Shown: in pieces, positions 48,507 through 60,167 of the stretch | Layout: each line of letters begins with the position of its first letter | Numbering within the stretch: position 1 is the first letter of the stretch | Source: Bugulina stolonifera | Lineage: Eukaryota; Bryozoa; Gymnolaemata; Cheilostomatida; Bugulidae | Assembly (NCBI GenBank): GCA_935421135.1 | Contig: OW285187.1 | Span: 22,320,429 to 22,384,428, forward strand | DNA: 64,000 nucleotides | Reading direction: 5' to 3' | Made by a program: the position numbers and the translations under genes | The notes under the pieces: model-generated | Seen by the model: only the letters and a program-made list of their open reading frames with translations | Databases searched by the model: none | What the model was told of the DNA's origin: nothing

Positions 48507-51500
48507 ATGTCTGATGATGAAATTTCTGAAGCCGGAGACGGTGAGGAGACAGAATTAGGAACTACCGTACACAGTGACGATGCTATGCCTAAGAAAGATG
48601 ATGAAGGTAATTGGTCAATTCTCTCTCCATTAGATAAGTTTTAAAATGTCCTGATTCTGTTACATTAACTGAGGGTCACCCTAGCCGATCATTCCACTGC
48701 ATTAAGTCAGCAAGTTGGAGATCCAAACTGGAAATGATGTGATTTTTAGCTCGTCATTTCTACTTTTAATTTCCTGTTGGTAAATAAAATTAATTCATGA
48801 GTCCAATGAGGAAAGGACAACTCCCACGTTAAGAATATCCTGAAAGATTTGCTCATATTATAATAGTATCAGACTAGCGATGATATATTTACATTTCTGA
48901 GACCCAACATTTTTTATTTTATGCATTACCAACTCTTTGTTTTCAGAGGAAGCATATCAGATGTCATTCTCCTCGTACCAACTGTTTCTCTTTGTAACGT
49001 CATATCTGGGTTACTCGCTACTTCTTTACAACAGGAAGTCGTTTACATTCTCTCTACCCTTTGTCATCATGGAAGAGTATTTCAGTAGCTATGAAATTGG
49101 TAGGTTGGCTATTACAAAATGCCATATTTTAATTTTATTCTTGCAATGTGCAGTGTCGGTCACTAATATTAATATGTCTTATTACTGTAAGTGCCCGCGA
49201 ATCATAATCTGCATGTTTGAACTGTGAACATAGGTCACTTGGGTATTTGTTGTTGTGTGATGCCGTTTTACGCTAAAACATGCGATTACAAAGCCGTCTT
49301 GTCTGATATATCTGTAGGCATTATCCTGTCAGCTCAGACGACTGCCTACGCAATCAGCAAGTTCTTCTTCAGCTGGGCATCTGACCACTACTCTCCCAAG
49401 GCTATGCTCGCTGGCGGGCTCTTCTTTTCCGGATTTGTTATGCTTGCATTTTCTGGTAAATTCTCAATAATTCTGTACACTTTGTTGATGCCAGAAGTTC
49501 TTGTTCATGTATATTATTTTGCTAGCTTACTGATAGGCGTAATACCAGTGACAATTTAGAACTCGGCAGGAATAATAATTATTTATGAGTTTATGAGAAG
49601 TTACATCTATCCATGTCTGAAGTTGTTCTTCCCTGTTTAGTATCCATATTCCAGTATTTTACCCTGCCACCCACTGTACTTGCAGACCAGGAAGACTGGC
49701 CTAATATCATGATACTGGTAGCAGCTAATGGCCTGGCCCAGGGTATGGGATGGCCTGCGGTCACTAAGATGATACGGGCTTGGTGAGTTGATAAAACTCT
49801 GATAAAACTAGTAATTCTAGCTTTCTGTGTAATATGATGCAATAAAGAGCCGTTGATTTCAATATACATGAGCAGAGAGATGTTTAGATGTTAGTTAATA
49901 TCACTGCTAGCTAGCTAGCTAGCTTCCAACTCAAATGAATGACAAGCTGAAGTATGGGCGTTTCATTCAGAATTATTGAATCCCAATATGTTACATAAAT
50001 TTGACTTCCATTAATAGTATAGCATGTTACATTTTCCACGTTCTTCACTTGGTAGTGGTGTAATCAGAATAAACAATACCAATTTATATGTTTTGGATCT
50101 AATATGTTGTACTAATAACAGCTATTTTGATCTCTGAACATTACAGGTTTCCACCGACACAGTTTGGCATGTGGTTTGCAATGTTATCAACAGCATCCAA
50201 CATAATTAGTACCTTAGGACCAACTATAGCCCATGGTCTTGCTAGCTCTTATGGATGGAGGCTGGGTATACAACTACCCGCAGCACTGTGTATGATAGCT
50301 GCGCTAATTGTACCCAACAGCACCTGGGATGCTCCATCTGAAGTAGGCTATGAGGATCAGCTGACTATGTTTGGTATGTTATATATCTAGTAACTCAACT
50401 CATTGCTATTTTGCGATGTTATTTTCCTTGTATTTCGACAACGATAGTGATGCCAACATCAGGGGAAAGCAACGATGAAAAATAGTCCTAAAATATTTTC
50501 CATCATTCGCTTTCCTCTGACGTTGACAGCAGTACTTACACTATAAACTTCACACATACTGTGCATGTAATATAATTGGTCTCTGCTGTTCTTGAAATCT
50601 CAATTTTGCTGTAATACATACTGAAATCACAACGGATGACACCAATGTTGTTTTAAACGAAACATGCATTTTTGTTACTATCTTCTGTTCCATTCTTTGG
50701 TACCTCAATAGTGAACAACCTGATTGTGTGTGTAGGTAAGACAGGAGGTCACTGGTCTGACCTTGCCGGCAGCGAGTTCATGATGTTCCTCGCTTCCACA
50801 TACTGCTTGCTGTTCGTGGTGAAGACTAGCTGTCAGGACTGGGGGCAGATCTACCTGCTCCAGGAGAGAGGACTGACGGCCCAGTCAGCTGCCAGTTATC
50901 TCTACTCTATGGAAGCCGGTGGCATCATTGGTTGCATAGTTCTAGGTGCCATCACAGATTTCATGATCAAGCGGGGTGTTTACGCTGGGACTGGAAAGTC
51001 TGCAAGATTATCGGCAGTACAGTTCTGCGTGGCAGCATGCTGCCTCTTTCTCAATCTCTTCCTGTTCACTATTGACCCAGATACAAGCAAGGTAATTTTA
51101 ATATCTCTTCAGGAAAGTGTGACAAAAAAAAGGCTTTTGATATGATTCTTAATACTAGAAAAATAATTAAATGGAGGATGTAAAGATGTCATTCAGAGTG
51201 GGCTTTTCCAATGGGATCAGTGAATTTGGTGGAAAATTAGAGTTGTTTCCACAATGGATCTCAACTAGTGTTAGTAGTAGTGATAGCAAATGACTGCATA
51301 ACAGCTAATCATGGACTAATTCCACCATACTCATTCATACAGTCGTGTATTTCATCACTATTTTGAATTCTTTGTCTGATCTCAGGCTATGGTATGTCGT
51401 GAACATGCAGGTTTCTCAGGCTATGGTATTTCATGTATGTGATTCATATTTATTGTAGTTCTACATGACGGTACTTGGGTTCATGATGGGCTTCTCCATG

Positions 51501-52666
51501 TATGGAGCCATTAGCTTACTAGTAACTATAGCCGTTGAGGTGGCACCCATACACATGACAGGCTCCGCCCATGGAGCTATAGGATTGGCTGCCTGTGGTG
51601 AGTATATTTATGGGTAGCCATGGATACCGAGCTGTTATAATGTGTTTTATGCAACAAGATATTAATATTTGATGTTTTATTTGTAATGTCACACTTCTGA
51701 CTGTAGCAATAATGGAAGGTAGGCATTGGGTAGCATGTAATATGCAGTGCATACCTCTGTATTAATGTGAAATCACAGAGCGTATTTAGCTGTTTCAAGT
51801 TTCTTAACCACATTTGTGTTTACAGTTGGGGCGGTGGTAGCTGGCCTACCGATAAACTACATAGCTAAGAACTGGGACTGGTTCACAGCATTCATGGGTA
51901 TCAATGGGATGTGTGTCCTCACATTTGTCATCGTCGTTGCCGGTAAAGACATCAATGCTTCCTTTGTACAGAAAGGAGGACCAAAGAAATTAAGTAAGTC
52001 TTCTAAATTATCTTGTTGTAATATTGTTGAGTTCAACTACACAACCAGAAATTTCAGCGAAATTATTTTTGTGAAAGATTTAGACGCCAGCTAACATGGA
52101 TTCTGCCTTACTCTTAAGTTTGAGACAGACTAGTGAAAGTTGCGCAATTATTTGCCGCCAAATGACGGTGGAGCAACAGGGTGTCACAAAATTGAGCGAA
52201 AACTCCCTGCTAGCTAAATATTAGGGACGTTAAATATTAATGTTTCGATAATGCTAGCTTCTACTTGGTCAGCTAAGTTTAAACGACTTCATTCCACGCT
52301 ATCGTCTGTAAACATACATGTAAGTTTCAAATTGGGCCGCTGTTATGATGTAATGTGCATGGAAAAGACATCATGTAAAAATAATTGCCTGCCTTGGCAC
52401 ACATACTCAGACTAGAAATCACATTCGTAGAGGAATTATCACTAGTGTATGTAATTCCGTGGCAAAAAAGTCGTCGTGCTTGCAAAACATGGTTGAAACG
52501 CGGCGAAAATGTTTGCTAGTCTGTTTCAACCTTCACAGTTCTCACGGAAACGCAGAAATCCGACCAAACTTATATAATTTTATTTATATGATAACTTACT
52601 AACATACCTGGCATCCCTGACATTGTAGAAACTGTAACGCTAAAGAAATCAGGAGTGCACTTCTAA
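48507..52666 (+). CDS. Glucose-6-phosphate/phosphate antiporter-like, SLC37A4 family, copy 2
   Basis: Exons: 48507-48606, 48947-49099, 49318-49455, 49686-49782, 50147-50373, 50736-51091, 51459-51597, 51826-51993, 52629-52666; 1,416 nt, 471 residues, phases identical to copy 1. It retains LYNRKSFTFSLP (the phosphate-binding Arg in place), [39 protein letters not shown] and CQDWGQIYLLQERG, the last closest of all copies to the vertebrate protein. The N terminus is a short acidic tail (33 residues in exon 1). The last exon encodes only 12 residues ending in LKKSGVHF; it was found by its acceptor, phase and likeness to the last exon of copy 1. Predicted role: phosphate-coupled sugar-phosphate exchange in an internal membrane; ER location is inferred from family only. 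Confidence 0.87.
50450..50531. repeat. Imperfect hairpin in intron 5 of copy 2
   Basis: GCCAACATCAGGGGAAAGCA pairs with an inverse ending TGCTTTCC-like/GACGTTGAC through about 33 bp with several mismatches around an AATATTTT-rich centre. A decayed foldback. Confidence 0.45.
52121..52537. mobile_element. Possible MITE in last intron of copy 2
   Basis: The left TTTGAGACAGACTAG and right CTAGTCTGTTTCAACC are near inverses (about 15 bp). Inner inverted similarity is weak and no target duplication was found. Confidence 0.3.
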
Positions 52667-53058
52667 CTGCATACTGGATTATGATAGAAACTACGTCAAC
52701 CAACAGCATCGCTCCCATATTGAAAGAAAAGTCAAGCGAATCAAATTAAAGAAAAGTGTGTAAATTGATAAAAATGAGTATAATAATAACAGCTAACTTG
52801 AGTCAGTTGGTTAGCTATGATAGCGTGTTCCAGTACTTTATAAAATTAAACAAGTAGAAAGGAATCTATTTCAGTGTAAAATTATGTATTAAAAGTTCAA
52901 TAAATATTGAATATTATCATATTATTATACATAGTTATTATAATTGTTCTTTGGTTATGCTATTAATTTTTATTCCATTGTAATCAATTAAGGTTCAAAC
53001 CTTGTGAATATTTCACACAAAGTTATCGTTCCCTGTAATGATCTCTCATTCCTCGAGC

Positions 53059-53436
53059 CAAAGATAGTGGAAGGGAAGATCAGACACTCAGGCCAAAAAC
53101 TGTCCGTCCCCCGCCTCCAAACGCGGTCCGAACAAAGCAAAGAGTTGTGCTACCTTGTACACAAATCCGGTTTTGCTATTGGTGTTCCGCCGGCCAATCA
53201 GATAATATTGCTAACAGCGGCATCGAATAGATAGTCTACTTATACAAACCATATATCATTAGAAAGAGCGCAACAGTTAACCCGTTGCTTCGCAAAACTA
53301 GTCTAGCAGCCATCTAAATGTTCAACACATTTAAGGCGGGAAGTAGATCGCGGAACGTCGGGACCGCCAAATTGGGCGTATTTGGTGGGACAGGGTTTTA
53401 TCATTGAGTGTCCGATCTTCCCTTCCACTATCTTTG
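53059..53436. mobile_element. 378-bp MITE with ~35-bp terminal inverted repeats
   Basis: CAAAGATAGTGGAAGGGAAG at the left is inverted at the right end, and the similarity continues through GATC-GACACTCA. It is flanked on both sides by CTCGAGC (53052-53058 and 53437-53443), a possible 7-bp target duplication, though CTCGAG is itself palindromic and could belong to the repeat. The interior is GC-richer than its surroundings and has no ORF of note. Confidence 0.7.
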
Positions 53437-53443
53437 CTCGAGC

Positions 53444-54685
53444 TGTTTAGTACGCAGGGGATAACAACTCCATACACATACCATTCCAATGTGTCCTAGC
53501 TTTTGATGAATATGCTACTGGTTCTCAATTATTTCTTGATAAAATGGCTACTTGGTGGCAATCCAGTCAAATTCTCATTGTTGTAAGCTGAGAATACTGG
53601 TTGGAAGGTAGCCAACCAATAAGAAGAGTGTCTGGGAAGAAATTTTCTAAATGGTCATGTTTTTGTATATGGGCATACTATAATTGTGTAATAAACAGAC
53701 TATTATCAGGTCATGGGACTGTTTCAGTGGAGTGGGGCTTGAGAGCAGTTGTGGAAGCAGACGGCAGAGAAATTTGAGATGACTTTAGTTTAGTTTATTT
53801 ATTTTACCATACATTATCAGTCAGTAACAGGTACTGATGATAGAATTGATGGATCTGTGAGAAGTTGTCTTCTCCTTGGTTAACATTCAATGTTTTCATT
53901 ATAACTACAATATTAAATATCAAGACTGTCTGCCTGAGTTACTCCACTATTACTCTTATATAAGAAGAGTCTCTAAGGCTATCTAGTGTTCTACTAGGCT
54001 TGTGGAAAATCTACACTCATGTCTAGTCCATACAATCTCAGATTTTGATAAGAGGACCAGAGTTTCACAGGAAACTTGCAATTAGTATTAATTTAGTAAT
54101 ACCATATTATTATGCAGCATAACATAGCTATTTGAGCAATGTTTATTAAATTTAATCACTCTGTTCATCCCATTAAAATAATCTGTGACCAGCTGTGACC
54201 TATTTTCAATTTTTATTATTTAATAATAATGCAAGAGTTTTATTTGTATGAATATAAACCCAAACTATAACAATGCCAGACAACACGTCTACAAAAAATA
54301 CTATTGTTGTTTTCTACATTTGACTTGGAATATGATTGTTTTAGTAGAAAATTACTAGTAATGTTGAAGATGTTCCTTACTAGAAAGTCACATAATAATT
54401 AGAACAAGGTAACCATGTGAATATTTATATTATTTATTATATACTAAATTTAAAAACATGAAATTTATATAAACATAACATCATAATTACAATGTAGAAT
54501 ATAAATCTTAGCTTCTATAAATACATCATTATCCTTTACTGTGTGTCAACTGCCAACCATCCTTTACATGAACAGTCTAATAGTGATCAGCAAGGTTAGC
54601 CAGTGAATTGTATTGTTATCTCAGGTCATCTCAAACCTTGCATTGTGAAATTCTGTTCTGTTTCATCTGGGACTATGTGCACATA
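53444..54685. other. Spacer between copies 2 and 3
   Basis: No gene is seen. A GAGAAGTTGTCTTCTCCTTGG piece at about 53859-53879 belongs to the AACTTCT-type MITE family. The rest is AT-rich. Confidence 0.4.
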
Positions 54686-54686
54686 G

Positions 54687-54742
54687 CATATCATATCAGA
54701 TCATGTCATATCATATTATATCATATCATATCGTATTATATC
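54687..54742. repeat. Degenerate (ATATC)n microsatellite
   Basis: About eleven pentamers of CATAT/ATATC with substitutions lie 220 bp before the copy 3 start. Confidence 0.8.
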
Positions 54743-54961
54743 TAGTATCTCTACCATTTTTATCTTCTCCGACTTGGTATTAAATTTGGCAAACTAATTC
54801 ATAGTTCGTCAGTTAGTCATCTCAGCTTATGTTGACTAGCAATATTCTATACCCTACCCTGCCTTACCCTACTCTAAATAACATTTCCATTAGTGAATTG
54901 GTATTGTTAGAGCATGATGAAATAATATATAGTCTGATGCTGTGCACGGATATAGAGAGAT

Positions 54962-57900
54962 ATGTCAGGTGAATCCTCTACCGCCCCGTCATCCGCTCAT
55001 CACTCAGAAGAAGATGCAGCTAAAATCAACAGTGAACCAGCCACTAGTGACAGTTCAAGTATGTATTAACTTCTTCTATCACTTCTACTCATTTGATGGA
55101 AAAATCTGTTGACCACTACGTACACTTAGTAAAGATTCTGTTTTTAGGATGAATATTGTAATAGTATATAACCTCAATGACTTGGTTTATTTTACCAAAG
55201 CTTCATATACTGTACCAGCTATAATATTACAGTCTACGTGTGAGTCCACTGATGAAATTGAAAGATGTGTTTCATATTTTTTCAAGCAATAAACTTGGGT
55301 CTGTAGGGAAATCTGAGAGTGTTTCCTGTGGAATGGGAGGGGGGAGGGACAGCCCTATAATGTACAGTGATAGCCTATTCAATCAATAAACAGTATAACA
55401 TGCAACGCTCTATGGCACACAGAAAAACGCTCATTATTTTATTTAGAAAGTTGTCTTCTCTCTGTCTCATGGCATGAAGTAAAAAATGACGGGAAAATTT
55501 TCAAGCTACATGTATGGTTGTAAAGCATCAGTACATATTGTACTTATTTTTGCCTCTGCTGTGAATCCTTACTAATGTGATATTATTACTATGAATTCTT
55601 TATAATTTTCTCTATATGATCATTGTACAAATTTATGCACCTGAAGACGTAAAACTCTACACGCTTGTAAGCAGACGTGATACGAGTTCAAATCCAACAT
55701 ACCGATTAGTACATCATATACATGTATATACATGCTGTGTGTTATACCGACTCTGCTAACTTTTCTAGATTCACCTCATCAGATCTCTTTCTCGTCGTAC
55801 CAGCTGTTTGTGTTTGTCGCCTGTTATGTCTCGTACGCCATGATGTTGTACAATCGTAAAGTCTTTATATACACATTACCTCATATCCTCATAGAACGAT
55901 ATTTCAACAGTTACGAAGTTGGTGAGTTAAATTTTTACCTTCATTTTATAGCAGGAAGACAACATCATTAGGAATAATAATTTATTCATCATAACAGTAG
56001 TATATGACATGTTTACAGCATCAGTTTATATAATAGAGTAATCACCATGTACCAAAGAGAGAAGACAACTTTAAAACTTGACATGTTGCCCTATATGCAA
56101 CTAGAAATAATATCATAGAATGTGATATTATGCACGTAGACTGATAGTATTGCAAATTGAATCAGTTGATAATTTACAATTGTTTCTCTGTTTTTACAGT
56201 CACCCTATCCATATCCCTTGTGTATACTTTGGAGACATTTATTAGATAGAATATGATGTTACACACACATGTACATGTGATTACTATAATAAAGAAAAAG
56301 CATACCACTGTAAAGTGTAAATGATTGGACTGTGCTAAAGCCATGTGGATGTAGATGTTTCTGTAGACCAGTCCTATGGAGATGTGTCGTATATTACCAG
56401 GTATGATACAGGGAGCCCAGACATGCATGTACACTCTAAGCAGGTTCTTCTCTGGATGGGGTTCGGACTACTACTCCCCGCAGTACATGTTAACTGGAGC
56501 CTTGTTCCTCACAGGCTTTGTTATGCTAGCATTTTCAGGTCTGTGTGCAGATAAAGTGTGTTTATTGCTACAGTGAATTGAATGCATCTCAAAGTTGTCA
56601 CCACATAGAAATATTTGCATACAAACTGGTTTGTTTGTTTTAGTAGTCGTCTTACTGCAAGATCTCACAAGTTTGACCGTAATAGGATTGATTTATGTAC
56701 ATTTTACAGATCAGGAAGACTGGCCTAACATAATGCTGCTTACTGCTGCCAATGGTGCTGCTCAAGGCATGGGGTGGCCTGCAGTCTCCAAGATGATAAG
56801 AGCCTGGTTAGTGATTCGTCAGTGTATTATTTCTCAGTTCTAACTATGGAAGAAAACTAATTGAGTTGAGTCTATTTATTGACAAACTATTGCAATATTT
56901 ACACTTTACTGTCTTATACATTACATTGCCTTATGCATGTGCTACATATTACAGGTATCCACCAACTCAGTTTGGATTCTGGTTTGCACTATTAGCTACG
57001 GCCGCCAACCTTGTCGGTACTATAGGTCCAGGTATAGCTACTGCTTTAGCTGTAACCTACGGCTGGAGGATGGCCCTGCAGGTACCTGCCATCTCCTCTG
57101 TCTTGTTATCAGCCATTATACCATTCTGTACGTGGGATAAACCATCTGATGTAGACTATGAAGATGAGATCACAATGTTCGGTATGCTATTCCAACATCA
57201 GTATTCTATACGTCTGCACATATTGGCATTACAGATATCTAATGTTGCATACGTCTGCACGTACTGGACTAAACAGTGAAAAATACTTTCAAATCATCAT
57301 AATCAAACTTCGTATATATTATTATACCATATTATTAGCATTATCCATTTTTCTCTGCTTGTGGAATTTTGGTTAATTAGAAATTATTAGTACCTGAACA
57401 CTCTGTAATTGTAAGCTTTCAAACCGTAGAGGAAATACCAAAATAAAAACAATTTCTTTCATCTTGTTGGTAAAGTCTCTATGACTATACGCTTGCTTTG
57501 CTCAATCATCCGCAACATTTTCAGGGGTGGCAGATGATCATTGGTCCGATTTAGCAGGAAGTGATTTCATGTTCTTGCTGACATCAGTAAGCTGTTTCCT
57601 TTACATGGCAAAGACTTGCTGTCAGGAGTGGGGCCAGATGTTTCTGGTACAAGAAAGAGGTCTCTCATCTAACATGGCCTCCACCCACCTCGTCGCTATG
57701 GAGGTTGGCGGTCTCGTCGGTTCTATAGTTCTTGGAGCATTGACAGATCATATGATACGAAGAGGTTATTACTTTGGCACAGGCAAGTCTCCAAGGATGT
57801 CTATAGTACAGTTATGTGTGGCTGGAGCCTGCCTCTTCCTCAACCTCTTCATGTTCACTGTGAACCTGGAGAGCAGTAAGGTAATCCTTATCAGTAGATC

Positions 57901-59153
57901 TGTGTGCTCATACACCATTGGTCAGCAGATATGTGTGGTCATACATCATTGGTCAGTCCAAGTACGAGTGAGATAAACAGCAACTAAAATCTTATACTTA
58001 CTGCATACTAGGACCCAGACTATACTTTTTGTGACGACGGTTGTACTAGTGCTCAATCTGCTATACATGCATATTAGAGTGCTTGCCCCTTCTTTTTATT
58101 CAGTGTGGAACTAATGTTCAGCCGGCCATAGAGGAGCATCTCAAGTGCAGTTGGTTTAGTGCACAGATCTGCTCTCCGGTGAAGCTTCCTGTTTCTAAGG
58201 TTGCTGAGCTGGTATAGTGGTAGTATGTTCTGTCCACTGTGCTAGGCGAATAGGTGACGTGAAGCCTCTGGTTCTTGGGATAGGCTTTTGTTAAAGACAT
58301 GGAACCAATTCCATGACTGCTCAGCATGAATTCTTACATATTATCATATTGTATATATGAAATGAGCAGCATACAACTTGGACTTATGAAATCAATTCAC
58401 ATGTTTTGCAGAGTTATATGTGGATATTAGGATTTCTAATGGGATTCTGTATGTATGGCTCCCTCAGTCTACTGGGTACTATAGCAATAGAAGTAGCACC
58501 CATACAAATGACAGGCACAGCTCATGGTATCGTTGGTCTGGCAGGAAACAGTAAGTCTACCAGCTTTTAATACCGTACAATAACTTGGGATCAGGGACAT
58601 TGTTCTACTATCTACTATTGTTGATAGGGTGGATCAAAAATTATTGAGGAAATTAATATGACGAGTTCTTACAGTAAGTTGTATTCTACATGTACATTTT
58701 TAGGTATAAATTAAATCTACAGTGTATACCTTTGGTACAATTTTACAACATCAACAATATTTACAACATAATCATCCAAAAACTATAAGAGTATGTATAT
58801 TTGTACAGTGTAATGTACAAAATGTACATGTATCACAATATATACACTGTACATGTATGTGTATAATAAGCACTATTTATTCAGTACTATTTTATTTTGT
58901 TTTTAATTTTTCAGTTGGAGCTATCCTGGCTGGTGTACCTATGGGCTATGTAGCCTCTCTCTGGGAGCTGTTTGGTGTGTTTATGCTTGCTAATATTCTG
59001 GGCTTCGTAGCCTTCATAATATTGGTGATTGGTAAAGACATCAGTGCCTCCTATAAACAGCCTGTTTCAGGAGTGAAACGAATATCTAGGTTGAGTAAGG
59101 CGTCCACTGTAACTGGTGTGCCAGGAAGAGCTATGTCTACAGTATATAGGTAG
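54962..59153 (+). CDS. Glucose-6-phosphate/phosphate antiporter-like, SLC37A4 family, copy 3
   Basis: Exons: 54962-55058, 55769-55921, 56401-56538, 56710-56806, 56955-57181, 57525-57880, 58412-58550, 58915-59153; 1,446 nt, 481 residues. Phases match copies 1 and 2, but exons 8 and 9 of those genes are replaced by one longer last exon with a basic, Ser-rich tail (VKRISRLSK...) ending in VYR. LYNRKVFIY keeps the key Arg; the next helix reads TLSRFFSGWGSDYY, with Arg for the usual Lys. [23 protein letters not shown] and CQEWGQMFLVQERG are conserved. The N-terminal 32 residues are Ser/Glu-rich. Intron 6 carries a SINE-like copy. An AATAAA at 59307 follows the stop by 153 bp. Confidence 0.86.
58127..58290 (+). 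repeat. tRNA-derived SINE-like copy in intron 6 of copy 3
   Basis: GGTTGCTGAGCTGGTATAGT with the following GGTAGTATGTTCTGT matches the arms in the hAT element at 5865-6205, including the upstream GAAGCTTCCT stretch and the A box. The B box is degraded. Confidence 0.6.
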
Positions 59154-59306
59154 CTTGTCTGCTAAAATATGTCTGTCTGCAGCTTTCTGTTTGGTGACAG
59201 AGCTGGAGGCTGGCTCTCCAGTGACTTTAAACTGACAGTGTTGAATATTGTAAGTGTAGTCAGTTGTGCTCCCATGTTGATCTTTTTTATGTGAACTAAA
59301 CACTTT

Positions 59307-59312
59307 AATAAA
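59307..59312 (+). terminator. Polyadenylation signal, SLC37A4-like copy 3
   Basis: AATAAA in the 3' flank, the first canonical signal after the stop. Confidence 0.55.
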
Positions 59313-60160
59313 GTAGGTTAAATAGTCAGCAAACTCCAGTTTTTTTTTTAAAGTGTCTGCTCAAGTACTCATAGAATAGTGACAAGTGGCAGCGATAAAC
59401 AGGGTTTTATTACACCTGAGGAACCAGGGCTCTCAAACTGATTAGTCAAAAAATCCGAGCAGTTGTACATATCACGGGTGGTGGGCCAATATCCCTCTCA
59501 TCTTAAAAATATTACAATTTGACCTTCATCATCAACTGAACAGGATCAAGTCACTTGCTGAATCCTTTTGGCTCATGGAAATGACATATTTTTGTATAAA
59601 ATAAACACAACGTCATAACAGGCATAAGGACCTATACAAGTTACAACAATAATTTATTTTTATGATTTCTAATAGTATTACCTGGCTTCAACTTTGCAAT
59701 GATTATGTCATGAGTGCGGACCATGGCACATACAAATTAAACTTACACCATGAGATTTTTACATACACTGTAGGCAGGGTGAGCACTTTTACACAAGGGT
59801 AAACTGTATTGGGGACTACCGCTCTTCCGAAAGAGTTTTTTAGGCTGCATACATACTTATGTGAAATTCTTTGAATTCCTGGTATTAAATTTTATTGAAA
59901 TGGATATTTTTAGTAGTCGACTTACAATACTAAAAGGTGGGAGATTTTAATGCAAAATATCTGTATTACTATAATGGACAGTAATGGATTCATAGCGGTC
60001 CGGGCATGTTAGCAACATATTATTTTATGATACCAGGATATTTAAAGGGGAAGGATATTTAAAGGGGAAGTGAACATTAACATACAAGTAGTTGCGGTGT
60101 TAGCACAAAATAATCATACAGAATTCTAGTTGAGTTAACTTCAAATAGTTTAGGGTTATA
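59313..60160. other. Spacer between copies 3 and 4
   Basis: No gene is seen. CAGGGCTCTCAA at about 59427 is an hAT-like terminus shared with about 3372-3384. A 17-bp direct duplication (GGATATTTAAAGGGGAA) lies at about 60036-60068. Confidence 0.4.
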
Positions 60161-60167
60161 GAATAAA

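Noticed and set aside
49905..49924. GCTA repeat as a microsatellite feature
   Set aside because: Only about five units; too short to be informative.
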